A stretch of DNA of 64,000 nucleotides from the NCBI GenBank assembly GCA_036768485.1, contig JAVLUZ010000151.1, forward strand, positions 3,419,330 to 3,483,329, given 5' to 3'. The notes under the pieces are model-generated. The model made no database searches, had not been told where the DNA came from, and saw only the letters and a list, made by a program, of their open reading frames with translations. This document shows positions 13,701-34,284 of the stretch, piece by piece (position 1 is the stretch's first letter; each line of letters starts with the position of its first letter). The translations under genes were made by a program, and so were the position numbers. Source of the DNA: Mermis nigrescens. Taxonomy: Eukaryota > Nematoda > Enoplea > Mermithida > Mermithidae.

Positions 13701-16030
13701 AAACATGATCAAAGTTTATGCGACGGCAATTTAAAAAGAATATTAATTAGTATCAATAAGACAATTTTGTATACAAATGAGATTGTGAGATTCAATAAAA
13801 TGAGACGTTTATTTGATAAAGCTTTCCAGGTAAAAAAGGCGGAATAACAGCAATTCCTGAGCATCCATGGGCATCGACCAAAGTCCGAGGGAGGAGGTCT
13901 GAGTGGTGTAAAACTGACCAAAAAAACCAAAAACCTTACCAAAAATTCAATTCTCGGTTACTATCATTGCCTTCGGGGCGACTGGTCTCGGTGGCTTTAA
14001 ACTAATTTTGTCAACAAATGAGCTCTAATTCTGAGATTCAATAAAATACATCCATCTAATTATTATTGCAAAGTATTAAAAGGCAAAATAACTGCACTTC
14101 CTTTCATTGTTATCTATGTTTCTAATGTAGAAAAGGCTGGTTAAACACAGAGCAGCTCTGCAAATTAAAGAAACATGATCAAAGTTTATGCGACGGCAAT
14201 TTAAAAAGAATATTAATTAGTATCAATAAGACAATTTTGTATACAAATGAGATTGTGAGATTCAATAAAATGAGACGTTTATTTGATAAAGCTTTCCAGG
14301 TAAAAAAGGCGGAATAACAGCAATTCCTGAGCATCCATGGGCATCGACCAAAGTCCGAGGGAGGAGGTCTGAGTGGTGTAAAACTGACCAAAAAAACCAA
14401 AAAACCTTACCAAAAATTCAATTCTCGGCTACTATCATTGCCTTCGGGGCGACTGGTCTCGGGGGCTTTAAACTAATTTTGTCAACAAATGAGCTCTAAT
14501 TCTGAGATTCAATAAAATACATCCATCTAATTATTATTGCAAAGCATTAAAAGGCAAAATAACTGCACTTCCTTTCATTGTTATCTATGTTTCTAATGGA
14601 GAAAAGGCTGGTTAAACACATACATGATCAAAGTTTATGTGACGGCAATTCAAAAAAGAATATTAATTAGTATCAATAAGGCAATTTTGTATACAAATGA
14701 GATTGTGAGATTCAATAAAATGAGACATTTATTCGATAAAGCTTTCCAGGTAAAAAAGGCGGAATAACAGCAATTCCTGAGCATCTATGGGCATCGACCA
14801 ATGTCCGAGGGAGGAGGTCTGAGTGGTGTAAAACTGACCAAAAAAACCAAAAACCTTACCAAAAATTCAATTCTCGGGTACTATCATTGCCTTGGGGGCG
14901 ACTGGTCTCGGGGGCTTTAAACTAATTTTGTCAACAAATGAGCTCTAATTCTGAGATTCAATAAAATACATCTAATTATTATTGCTAAGTATAAAAAGGC
15001 AAAATAACTGCACTTCCTTTCATTGTTATCTATGTTTCTAATGTAGAAAAGTCTGTTAAATACAGAGCAGCTCCGTAAATTGAAGAAACATGATCAAAGT
15101 TTATGTGACGGCAATTTAAAAGGAATATTAATTAGTATCAATAAGACAATTTTGTATACAAATGAGATTGTGAGATTCAATAAATGAGACATTTATCTGA
15201 TAAAGCTTTCCAAGTAAAATAGGTAGAATAGCAGCATTTCCTGAGCATCCATGGGGACCAAAGTCCGAGGGAGGAGGTCTGAGTGTTGTAAAACTGACCA
15301 AAAAAACCAAAAACCTTACCAAAAATTCAATTCTCGGGGACAATCATTGCCTTTTGGGACTGGTCTCGGGGGCTTTAAACTAATTTTGTCAACAAGTGAG
15401 CTCTAATTCTGAGATTCAATAAAATACATCTACATAATTATTATTGCTATGTATAAAAAGGCAAAATAACTGCATTTCCTTTCATTGTTATATGTTTTTA
15501 ATGTAGAAAGGGCTTGGTAAATACAGAGCAGCTTTGAAAATTAAAGAAACATGATCAAAGTTAATGTGACAGCAATTTAAAAACAATATTAATTAGTATC
15601 AATAAAACAATTTTGTATACAAATGAGATCGTGAGATTCAATGAAATATCTGATAAAATTTTGCAAGTAAAAAAGGTAGAATAACAGCATTTCCTGAGCA
15701 TCCATGGGTAGCGGCCAAAGTCCGAGGGAGGAAGTCTGAGTGGTGTAAAACTGACAAAAAAAAACCAAAAACCGTGCCAAAAATTCAACTCTCGGGGACA
15801 ATCATTGCCTTGGGGGACTGGTCTCGGGGGCTTTAAACTAATTTTGTCAACAAGTGAGCTCTAATTCTGAGATTCAATAAAATACATCCATCTAATTATT
15901 ATTGCTAAGTATAAAAAGGCAACTGTATTTCTGCATTTCAACTTTTTCAACTGCATTTCCTTTCATGCTTATCAATGTTTTTAATGTAGAAAGGGCATGT
16001 TAAATACAGAGCAGCCCTGCAAGTTAAAGA
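4735..16030. repeat. Satellite array, ~23 tandem units of ~465 bp
   Basis: The landmark TGATCAAAGTTTAT recurs at about 5190, 5935, 6408, 6716, 7165, 7627, 8162, 8614, 9085, 9549, 10003, 10450, 10913, 11366, 11827, 12291, 12758, 13228, 13706, 14176, 14625, 15091 and 15551. Spacing is mostly 447-478 bp. Exceptions are a deleted unit (308 bp), a unit with an internal duplication (535 bp) and a unit carrying a MITE. Each unit contains CCATGGG, GGGCGACTGGTCTCG, CAGAGCAGCTCTG and CCAGGTAAAA. Small open frames recur in each unit at the same place and are by-products of the repetition. Confidence 0.97.
5597..5783. mobile_element. Palindromic MITE inserted in one satellite unit
   Basis: It interrupts the unit sequence GAGCTCTAATTCTGAG, which is intact in neighbouring units. 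The terminal inverted repeats are 5604-5631 and 5750-5777, matching at 27 of 28 positions (CGCCATGAATRTTGACGCTC...). Homology continues inward to CGTCGGTC/GACCGACG at the centre, so almost the whole element can fold into one hairpin. The flanks share TTA (TA or TTA duplication). It has no coding capacity. Confidence 0.85.
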
Positions 16031-16035
16031 AACAT

Positions 16036-17737
16036 GATTAAAGAAACAAAGATGGTGATAAATAAAATTTGGCAACAATGTCGCATTTCAGTGAGAGGCG
16101 CTTAAAAGTGCATTTGATTTTAGATTGGTTTAACCTCTTGCCATTTACATAAACTTGTGGCAATTATGTTATTTGCATATTATATTAACAAACTGTTCCT
16201 TGTTGTATATAGCCTAAGCAGATTTGAATTTAGGGTTTACAATTTTCAGTGCACATAATGTTGAATTCCATTGTAGTTGTGATTCAATGTAGATCATATA
16301 AGTTAGAAGCTTGTATTTTCATCATTTATCAAACGCAGGTGATTTTAGTGTAGTAATGGTTGCTTGTGTGTGACAGTCATCTGATTACGAGTAGCATGTT
16401 GTGTCCTATAGTCTTATTGAAATCAATAAAATCTTTCAAACTAAAGCGCAGTGTAAATGTTGTAGAGACGTCAAGACTAGTTTATATGTAACACTTTAGA
16501 TCAGCTTTCTTTTTTGCTTAAATTAAGTAGCGACGAAAGAAAAGTTTTAATTGCATCGTCGTATTTTTATTCTTGAAGTTCTTTCTCAAGCGAAAAACTG
16601 CGTGAAAAGTTCTATTATTCATTCACTGCTAATACCAAGCATAGTTAGTTTCCCAAGGTCGAATGTTTCGGGGGTGAAATCCCAAAATTTTCAACCACTT
16701 AATTTGGAGTCTAGCCTTTTTTGCAGGTTAAATATGAAAACTGACCAAAACATCCTATAAAGCATGTTTTAATCTGGAAAACTGCATTTTTAACTAGTTT
16801 TTGTCCCATTCTGACTAGGTATTTTATAGATAAAAAACAGAAATGTATAAGTCGGCGCGAAGCGCCGGAAAAATTTTAATATCTTCACTGCTTTTGTACT
16901 CAAATATGTGATTCCTCAATTTGCATTTCCGGTACCTACATTCATCTTCTGCTACTCTTTTTCTCGATGATCTGAGCCAATTATTCGTTTGTATTTTGAA
17001 AGATAATTAGAAAATTTGATGATGTTTTTTATATTCGCATTGGTATCTCAAAATCGTCCGACAGTGATTCAAGTCTCGTACCCTGAGGTGGGGGTAATAC
17101 CCCACCCCCTTATACACCTATGGGATTGTGTGCTTAGTAGCCCCTTGATTTCCCATCTCACTAATATAGTCCGTTTTTGCGTTTTACTGGCAGAATTTTT
17201 CGTTGTGGTAAAAAAGTTCGTTTTGTTCATTGTTAGGCATTAAGACGTTTTGTAATGCTGTTAAAGTTTGATGAAATGAGCTGCATATTATAAATAAATT
17301 AATACAAAGAAGAAATAAATCAAAATTACTAATTCATTTTATTGAAATTGTTATACTTAGTTGTGCATATTGTGACTGACCAAATACATAGGGAAGAATT
17401 ATGTACTAACGCTCATTAAGAATGCATGTGTAATTTGTTTCTACCTTTTGCACATTTTTCCATAGAGCTCCAAGCGCTCATTTGGCATTATTGTTATTCA
17501 GTCTCATTAATCTCACAAGTTTTCAGCCGCTTTTGATTTTATATTTGTTTCCTTAATTGCAGATTTATGGTAAATTCGGTTGGATGCATGTCGTGAGTTT
17601 TACGAAAAACTTGCTGCTAGTAAAATATCCACCGCGTTATCGGCTCTTTTGATGATTATTCTGTTTGTGCAGTATACTTCACTTTAGATCGAGCAGATCC
17701 GGGGATTGTCTTCGCCAAACTTGTCGATACTCGTACT
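16036..17737. other. Non-genic stretch right of the satellite
   Basis: Unique AT-rich sequence with no convincing gene. Visible features are a possible poly(A) signal AATAAA at about 16425 and a copy of the palindromic CGGCGCGAAGCGCCGG motif at about 16853. Confidence 0.5.
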
Positions 17738-17963
17738 CATACATGTAACCGCTTGAACTTTCGGGAGGTCCTGACTATTTTTAGGGGGGGGGTTAAATGA
17801 CCTCCAATTTTTTGTCAAGAACGGCCAAAAAAACGCCTGAAAACGGCCAAAAAAATTCGTTTTTTCCCGAAAATCGGGGAAAGGTCAAAAACTTTTTGGC
17901 TTTGGGTGGATGAGGGAGTCCGACTTTGGATGGGGGATCCCTCATCCCCCTCTTACCTGTATG
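17738..17963. mobile_element. MITE with 8-bp TSD CTCGTACT
   Basis: Ends read CATACATGTAA (left) and the complement of CATACAGGTAA (right). They are flanked by perfect 8-bp copies CTCGTACT at 17730-17737 and 17964-17971. The interior carries short repeats of ACGGCCAAAAAAA and no gene. Confidence 0.85.
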
Positions 17964-18237
17964 CTCGTACTGCTTCACTATTAATACGGAAGTTTTCGGA
18001 AAAATCGTAATTATTGCGGGTAAGGTGAAAAAATTGCAATTTAATAGGCGGATCGATTTTAAGGAAACTTATAGGAAAGATTTCTAAAAAGCGCATATTG
18101 CAAACTTTGTCTCTGTTCTTTCGGCAGCGCTTCTGTGTTTTTTGTTGATTCTTCTTCGTTCTGGCCTGAGAAAGTGTACACGGAATAGAATATGAACTAA
18201 TGTTGTTCACTTATGCAAAAAACGAACGGCTGCAGAC

Positions 18238-18680
18238 CATAGGTGGGCGGCACCAAAGTTCTGGGGGTGCAAGATTTTTTTCAAAGATCTAAAAATTGTC
18301 TCAAAAATGGTGGTATGCATAGGTGGGCGGCATCAAAATTCTGGGGCTGCAAGAATTTTTCAAAGGTCAAAAAATGGCCTTAAAAATGATGATAAAACAC
18401 AATTTTTCAACGTTTCTCATCGAGAACTGTTTAAAAATTGCGGGAAAAAATTTTAAAAACTGAAATCGGAGGGCTATTTTGGTTTCTTTGGGGTGCATAC
18501 CCCCCGAAACCCCCCCCCCACATCCAGGTGTGGTAAATGGCGAAGAAACACCATTTTTCAACGTGTCTCATCGAGCATTATCCATTGGTATCAAAAAATT
18601 GCGAAAAAAACAAAAAGAATTTCAAAAATTGAATTCTGGGGGAGGGTGCATACCCCTCAAACTCCCGATGCCCAGGTATG
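18238..18680 (+). mobile_element. Composite CAYACSTGGGC-family MITE
   Basis: Starts CATAGGTGGGCGG, with a second left end at about 18317 and two copies of the body, so it is internally duplicated or a nested insertion. Flanks CTGCAGAC (18230-18237) and CAGCAGAC (18681-18688) are a TSD differing at one base. The region 18690-19368 to the right shows nothing assignable. Confidence 0.75.
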
Positions 18681-19370
18681 CAGCAGACTTGTGTTCATGA
18701 TTCCTTAAGGGTGCGGATCAAACTTTTAAAGTATTGTCACGCGCGGTAGTTGGTATACATAATAATCACAACATATTCATTATAGTATGGGTCACTCCGC
18801 TTATTTACGTCTGTCAGCCCTGTAATAATATTCATTTTAGTGATATACTCCGCGGGTCTCTGTGCACGTCAGTCGAGTTCAATCAAAAATCCTCAGGTCA
18901 ATATACTTGGACCACCTAACGGGCTGACCATATGTTCGTTTATAGTCACCAGCTCGGACTGAGCTGTCTTGCGGATTGTGCAGCTGTGTATATTATCACC
19001 CGCACACGCATTAATGAACCGGTGCTATTGGGCGAACCCAATAGCCTTTATCAGCGCTGACTCCTCACTTAGCAGTTTTTACGTGCTGAGCTCGGACCGG
19101 TCCCCTTCAGATGTCATGTCTCATCGTTATATGCGTTGAATTCGTGTAGATCTGACATGCGCATCAGGTGTCAATAGGTTACTGTAGTAGCGTGTCGCGT
19201 TTTTACCTGACAGTATATACTAAAAAGTCAGTTGAAATCATTCAAATCTTGTTGATTAGTTAAGAAGAAATTTGCAAGTTTCATAAGCCTTATCAGAAAA
19301 CCAGAAACCCTAAACCTTGTTCTGCTCCTTTTTCTCTTTTTTACTTTTTTGGGCTAGGGGTGCGATCGTA

Positions 19371-20535
19371 CAGGGTGTCCCACCTAAGTGAAAAATATGT
19401 TGTTTTCGTAATAATTGCGTCAATGCTTATTATTCTTCAATGATTTCGTGAATATAGTTGAGAGGTCAATAGGGAACTAACTGGCAAGGTTTGGTCGATT
19501 TTGCCCTTTCATTGTGTAAAGTGCACAAGCTTGTGTAAACCTTACTTTTTAAGTCCCTTACAACAGCCTGGGGTGAGGGGGTATTGCCCCTGAGCTTTGA
19601 AAAACTGATAGCTATACAGCGATTTTGGCCGAAAAACCATTGTTGTATAGCCTTTTTTGGGTTGAGAAAATTAGCTATACATACAGCCTTTTTGGGCTCA
19701 TAAAACTAATATAGTCTTTTTTGAGCTAAGAAATGCTATTAGGTTTTCTTTTCTGGGTTTCAGAAGGTTATATAGCTATTTTCTCGACTCCAAAAAGGGA
19801 TTAATAGCTAGCTATTTTTAGTCCAAAAAGGCTATATTTGTGAATCCAAAAAGGCTATATAGCTAGTTTTCTGAGTCCAAAAAGGCTAAATAGCTAATTT
19901 TCTGACCCAAAAAGGACTATATAGCCGTTTTTACGAAGCACATAGCCATCTAGCAATTTTTGTTCCCCCTGAAAGTTTGACTTTGCGCACCTGTGAGTTG
20001 TCCTGCCTAGCTATCCAAACTGTAATCCCGCGTTAAGTCAGTCAGTTTTTAATATTTTCGAAGAATTTGTGCGGCGAATATGTAACATTCATCAGCTAAT
20101 CGACTGACAAAATTTTGCATAATTTGATTGCATACTCTTTAAAATACAACATTTATACGTATCTAACTTTTCTTCGCTGAGCAAAAAGTCGCATTGACTC
20201 TTGGCAGCGATTTCTCAGTTAGTTGCGTTGGTCTATTCAACAAATTTTTCACTGAATCGCGAGCATTCATTTACTCAAAATTCGTTAAGTGTCTTGAATT
20301 ATGGACTGCGCATTCATCGCGAAATGCATAGATTTCACAAGGAAAGATTACTAAAAATCTAAGGTTTACACAAATTTGTGCTGTTCACTCCATGAGCAAG
20401 CGAACCCCATTATAAACCTTGCCAGTCGGTTTTCTATTGAACCTTCCAACAGTGTTCAAAAAATCATTAAAAAATAATAAGTATCCAGAGAGTTATTACG
20501 AAAACGTACTTTGCATAGTTAGCTGGGACACCCTG
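19371..20535. mobile_element. Large foldback element, CAGGGTGTCCC ends, TA target site
   Basis: Both ends carry CAGGGTGTCCCA in inverted orientation next to TA (19369-19370 and 20536-20537). Inverted homology extends inward about 190 bp, including TGGCAAGGTTT and TTGTGTAAACCTTA. The centre (about 19580-19980) is a second, nested inverted array of GTCCAAAAAGGCTATATAGC-like units. No transposase is visible. TA targets and such ends suggest a Tc1/mariner-type non-autonomous element. Confidence 0.75.
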
Positions 20536-20537
20536 TA

Positions 20538-21455
20538 CTTCCTGCATTACCCCGCTATGGGCCTGGATGGACACTTGCGCGCAATAACGAGCTTAAAACT
20601 TCCTATCAGGTCTAGGAAAGGGAATGAATGACTTTCTGATTCAAAGCTATTTATGGCCTAGTTTTGACGGATCATAGTTTATTCCCTTTCCCCGTTGCAG
20701 GAAATTCTTCGCTCGCGTAGGGTATAGACAACAATTTTGTGATTTATTTAGAATAAGCTTTCTATTGCGACGCGTTGTGAGAGCTTTGCTAGTGCGATTT
20801 ATTCTTCCGGCAGGAATTTTGATAGTTTGCCTCATATGCTATAGTTGGTTTGTAGCATTATTATCGCGTCAGCTAAGTTGTGGTTCATCGTTGCATAATT
20901 TTTATCGACTAGTTAATAAAAACTTCAGTCTTTTTCTTGATCTACGAGTATATGCGATGCATGTATATAATTACACACTTTTACAAAATAATAGAAAGCC
21001 TAAATCAGCTTGCTGCCACCGAGATGTAGTTGCGAAATTCACAGAATTATTGTCTTAAAAATCATTTTACTTGCTTATCTTATTAACTGATTGCTTGACC
21101 AGCTATAGCGTGCTCAAGAAAATTTCGATTTTTTGTCTTTTCTTTCCATTTTGAGGCTTTGCGAAGAAGATACAGAAACTGGGGTAGTGAAAAGTTTCGA
21201 CATTTGCTTTGCTTAATCCATATTTAAGATTCCCAGAAGATAAGCATTGCAGAAAGGAGTAATAAATCGCGCGCGCCCCTGATAATTTCGGGTACACTAG
21301 TTCAAGCATGTGCTACAAACCCGCTTTTTACGATCTTTCTGCTGCATTTTGAGAATTTTCAATTTGTCCTGTGCGGCTATGATCGGTTATTAAGAATAAA
21401 ATTTTTTCTCATTCTGGGGAACGGACGAAGAGTAATTTTAAATTCGCATCTTACC
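20538..21455. other. Upstream region of MRPS28
   Basis: About 0.9 kb between the foldback element and the MRPS28 ATG. An open frame at 20765-21058 has no recognisable domain and no splice context. The promoter of MRPS28 is presumably here, but no motif stands out. Confidence 0.35.
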
Positions 21456-30327
<8,872 letters not shown>

Positions 30328-30463
30328 GTCAGCAACGACTTCACATCAACCTCTTCGACTCATGATAGCATGAATTTTCATTTAGCCTCGTTCCAGTGTT
30401 TTAAATTGTCGAATTTCAAGTAAACGGTTATATACGGTTTTACTTACATAGATGCACAGAATG

Positions 30464-30660
30464 GCCGATCGGTTGGAGGGCGGCAGCAGGTCTGAGGGTC
30501 AAGAATGGAGCTTTTCGGACCAAAATGACCTCAAAAACTGGTAAAAGCGCTAAATCAGTGTTTACACTTTCTGGTCAATTTAAGGCACTTTTAGAAAAAA
30601 TTTTTGATTTTAATCCATTATCAGCCTTCACTTTGCTTCATTCTCCCCAAAAATTTCCCA
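30464..30660 (+). repeat. Repeat of the CTGGTCAATTTAAGGCA family
   Basis: A non-coding repeat with TTTCTGGTCAATTTAAGGCA. Related copies occur near 37225-37370, 42540-42745, 43690-43990, 56610-56880 and 60315-60660 (either orientation). Confidence 0.6.
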
Positions 30661-30684
30661 TTTTTCCATTCTGGAGGTCTAGAC

Positions 30685-31122
30685 CATACGTGGGCAGCAA
30701 GAACATTCTGGGGTATGCAAGATTTTTCAACGGTCAAAAAATGGTGGTATGGCGGGAAAACACCATTTTTCGACATTTCTCATCGAGCACTATCCACTGG
30801 CATCAAAAAATTGCGAAAAAAAAATTTAAATATTGGGGGGTGCATGTCCTCTCCCACGCCCAGGTGTGGTCTAGACCATACGTGGGCAGCAATGAAATTC
30901 TGGGGGGTGCAAGATTTTTTGAAGTTCGAAAAATGGCCTTAAAAGTGGTGGTATGGCGATAAAAACACCATTTTTCGACGTTTCTCATCAAGCACTATCC
31001 ATTGGCATCAAAAATTTGCGAAAAAAACGAAAAAAATTTTCAAAAATTGAATTCTGTGGGGGGGGGGGTATTTTGATTTCTGGGGGGTGCATACCCCCCC
31101 AAACCCCCCACGCCCGGGTGTG
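30685..31122 (+). mobile_element. Two tandem MITEs sharing TSD GTCTAGAC
   Basis: Elements 30685-30868 and 30877-31122 each run from CATACGTGGGCAGC to GTGTG. They are separated and flanked by three identical copies of GTCTAGAC (30677-30684, 30869-30876, 31123-31130). The first lacks part of the interior. Confidence 0.93.
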
Positions 31123-31877
31123 GTCTAGACCCCTAAACCTCCCTCTTAAATGTCGCTACCCCATATATGGGCAGCAGCCAAATTCTGGTGGCCGGATGGT
31201 GTAAAACCGGCAAGTCTATGAAAATATCCCAAAAATTCATGTCTGGGGTCTACAGATTGTTGGTAGATCTACTGGATTATCAGAGGAGGTCTAAACTCCA
31301 CACGCATATGGGTGGGTACAGAGCCCTGCGCGGGCCGAAATTTTTTGACCCGCCCGCCGCCAATAAAGAAATAAAGCCCGCCCCGCCCCGCAGCTCCTTA
31401 GACCCGCCCCGCCAGTAATGTTACAAAAATTAGGCCCGCCCCGCCCCGCTAAATTTTTTCATGTACTCTATGTATCCATTTCTGGTCGAAAAGGAGCCAG
31501 AATGCAAGGAGATAAGGAACCGGACAATGATTGATACAAGATCTTCAATGTAAATGAGTGCAATGCAATTTTGTAAATTGAATAAGAGCTAATGTCTTAC
31601 AGCAATAAACTTTATTGGAACAACAATGATGTTACTGTGATAGGTGTAGTTAGGTATGTAGGTAAGCTGCAAAAGACATAATCTTGCACTGCTGATTGCT
31701 CAAATTCTGAGGGGGCCTGATGGGGCGAAATCGCCAAAACTAGCACAACAAAATCAATTTTGGGGGTCTGCTGGATCCCAGGGGACAACCCAGATCCCAA
31801 TGCTCGCCATTACTCAAATCCTATAGATGATAGTCCACCTTATGTAAGGACGTAGTGTGTACCTACATATATGTAGG

Positions 31878-32135
31878 CATGGGAAAGCAGCACCGAAATT
31901 CTGGGGGGGGGGTGAAAAAATTTTCAAAGGTCAAAAAATGGTCCTAAAAGTGGTCGTATGGCAAAAAAACACCATTTTTCGACGTTTCTCATCAAGCACC
32001 ATCCAATGGCATCAAAAAATTGCTGAAAAAGCAAAAAAAATTCTTCTGGGGAGAGGGGTATTTTGATTTTGGGAGGAGGGTATTTCAACTCCTGGAGGGT
32101 GCATGCCTCCCCAAACCCCCCCACGCCCACGTGTG
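31878..32135 (+). mobile_element. CAYACSTGGGC-family MITE, TSD TATGTAGG
   Basis: Left end degenerate (CATGGGAAAGCAGC), right end CACGCCCACGTGTG. Perfect TSDs TATGTAGG lie at 31870-31877 and 32136-32143. It is nested in the larger hAT-like element. Confidence 0.88.
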
Positions 32136-32163
32136 TATGTAGGTACCTGCCTACCTATATATA

Positions 32164-32965
32164 CAGGGTGTTTCAAAAAAAACGAAACCCATATCAGACC
32201 TTGTAACTTCAAAACGAATCGCTCAATTCGAATGCAACTCGCTTGAATCAATAGATAAAAACCTTCATGATGATCTTGCAAAGTTTCGTTTTCGCAGCTT
32301 TATTTGTTCTTGTACAACGCGCATTTGGGTAAAAGTCGTTTTCTTCATTAAATACAATGTGTCGTAAGAAATGAATATGTGTTTGCGACGTTGTAGCTTT
32401 AGATCGAGTGAACATTTTAGAATACGGTTTGCTTCAATCAAAAGCTCATTTATCTATCTAGTTGCCTCTAAATTTTAGTTTTATTTTTGTTTGTTGGTTC
32501 AAGAGCTATTGAGCTTTTGCCTAAGGTCACTCCCTCGGCGATTAAGCCAGCAATGACAAAATAAGCAGCGAGTTGCTTGCGCTTGTGAATGACCTAAGGA
32601 ATGACATTTGGCGAAAGCTCGATAACTCTCGAACCAAGTAGCGAAATAGTACGAAAATTTACAGGCTAACAGCTAGACAAACAGGCTTTTGAATAGAGCA
32701 GACCGTATTCTAAAATGTTTACTCGATTAAAAGCTACAACGTTGCAAACACATGATTTATTTCTAAACACGCATTGTATTTAATGAAAAAAACGACTTTT
32801 ACACAATTGCGCGTTGCACAAGAACAGAGCAAGCTATGGATACGAAACTTGACAAGTTTCTTACGAAAGTTTTTGTCTATCGTTAAAAACAATTTGCATT
32901 GAAATTGAGCGAGCCGTTGGGAAGTTACAAGGTCAAGTATGGGATTCGTTTTTTTTGAAACACTG
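32164..32965. mobile_element. Near-complete palindrome with CAGGGTGTTTC ends
   Basis: The two halves are inverted copies through most of the roughly 800 bp. Matching blocks include the ends CAGGGTGTTTCAAAAA, ACCTTGTAACTTC, AAAAGTCGTTTT, ACAATG(T/C)GT and TTTTAGAATACGGT. Flanked by TA. No open frame of note. It could fold into a hairpin of about 400 bp. Confidence 0.8.
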
Positions 32966-33688
32966 TATATATGTAAGCTTATGCATGGTAAAGCTGGATT
33001 ATTTCAATTTGTATTATTTTAACAGCCCCCCATGTGTTCTATTTCATTAAGTATTTATTCAAAGGATGAGCAGCAGAGCATTACTTAGAACTGTAGTCTA
33101 TTTCGCGAAACCTTGTGCATGGAAATCAATTTCGCGCATGTATCCTTTTGCACAACAAAAATTTAAAAAAAAAGAAAGGCCCGCCCCGCCAAAATTTTTA
33201 GAAAATAAAGCCCGCCCCGCCAGCCATGTGACCCGCCCCGCAAAAAGCCCACGCGGGCCGCGCGGGCCTGCGGGGCGGGCCGACCCGCCCCGCGCAGGGC
33301 TCTGGGTGGGTACCACTTACCCATGTGTATGTTAGGTACCTACTACTTCTGCATACAGCCTTATACCAAAAACCTACATTAGATAAAAAATATCCTATAC
33401 CTACATGTCTTCGTTTAACTTCGGTTTTTTTTTAATTTTAAATCAAGACTACTACAAAATGGTTTTGAATCAATTTTTTAGGCGCTCCGCGTCAAATGGG
33501 CACTTTGTTCAATTTCGTCAAGAACGTTTTAATGTTATACGAATATCAGCATCGTAAGAAACGTTAATAACGAAGGTTTTTTTATAAGAACTCGTCATTT
33601 ACGAGCCCAAATGAGACCGAAAGATTTATGGTGGGTGCTCGCTCCCTTTCCCCAAAAAACTCCAAAGTTGTTTACGAATGGTCATAGC

Positions 33689-33924
33689 CACACCTGGTCG
33701 TGGGGGTATGCAATGCAACCCTCCCCTCAGAAATCAAAATACCCCCAGGATTCATTCTTTGAAAATTTCTTTTTTTCGCATTTTTTGATGCCAATGGATA
33801 GTGCTCAATTAGAAACGTCGAAAAATGGTGTTTTTTCACCATACCACCATTTTTAAGGCCATTTTTTGACCTTTGAAAAATCTCGCACCCCCCCCCCCAT
33901 GAATTTTCTTGCTGCCCACGTATG
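33689..33924 (-). mobile_element. CAYACSTGGGC-family MITE, TSD GTCATAGC
   Basis: Starts CACACCTGGTCGTGGG and ends CTGCCCACGTATG. Perfect TSDs GTCATAGC lie at 33681-33688 and 33925-33932. Confidence 0.95.
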
Positions 33925-34284
33925 GTCATAGCCAAGTTTGGGCATAAATTCTAAGACTTATCATTAGTGAGCCGACGGATCGCAAGAATTGTATATAAGA
34001 TGATACACACTTTTGATTATAACACCTTCGTTCATAAGCGTGATTAACACTTTCAATTCAAAAAATATAATTGCGAAAAAATACGCGTAACATGGGACAT
34101 TGGTACCTACATGGGTAAATACTGGTATTTGATGACAAAGGTGTCATCACGTTCGTTGTATATTAGCTTCCATACGGTCATTAATGCAATCGTGCAATTT
34201 GTATGTAAGCATCGTAAGCAACACTTTCCCAAAACATTGGGTACATCTCCAAGGAATGGTATTCCACTTCCTTATAGCTCAATG

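Larger units (their letters stand above)
31319..33304. mobile_element. hAT-like element, CAGAGCCC ends, TSD GGTGGGTA
   Basis: 16-bp perfect inverted ends CAGAGCCCTGCGCGGG, flanked by perfect 8-bp TSDs GGTGGGTA (31311-31318 and 33305-33312). Subterminal blocks are tandem GCCCGCCCCGCC motifs. No transposase frame is visible; the interior holds a MITE (31878-32135) and a long palindrome (32164-32965). GC-rich frames at 33066-33335 are artefacts of the subterminal repeats. Confidence 0.92.

Noticed and set aside
4800..16000. Many similar minus-strand frames encoding LLNLTISFVYKIVLLILINI-like peptides
   Set aside because: They occur once per satellite unit at the same place, vary with unit mutations, and lack independent coding signs; they are products of the repeat.
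4735..16030. CRISPR-like regular repetition
   Set aside because: Units are about 465 bp and contiguous, without short repeats and unique spacers; the genome is eukaryotic.
20765..21058. 97-codon plus-strand frame with a hydrophobic N-terminus
   Set aside because: No recognisable domain, no splice context, and the length is within chance; kept only as part of the MRPS28 upstream region.
33066..33335. GC-rich frame resembling a proline-rich protein or CpG island
   Set aside because: It lies in the subterminal GCCCGCCCCGCC repeats of the hAT-like element.
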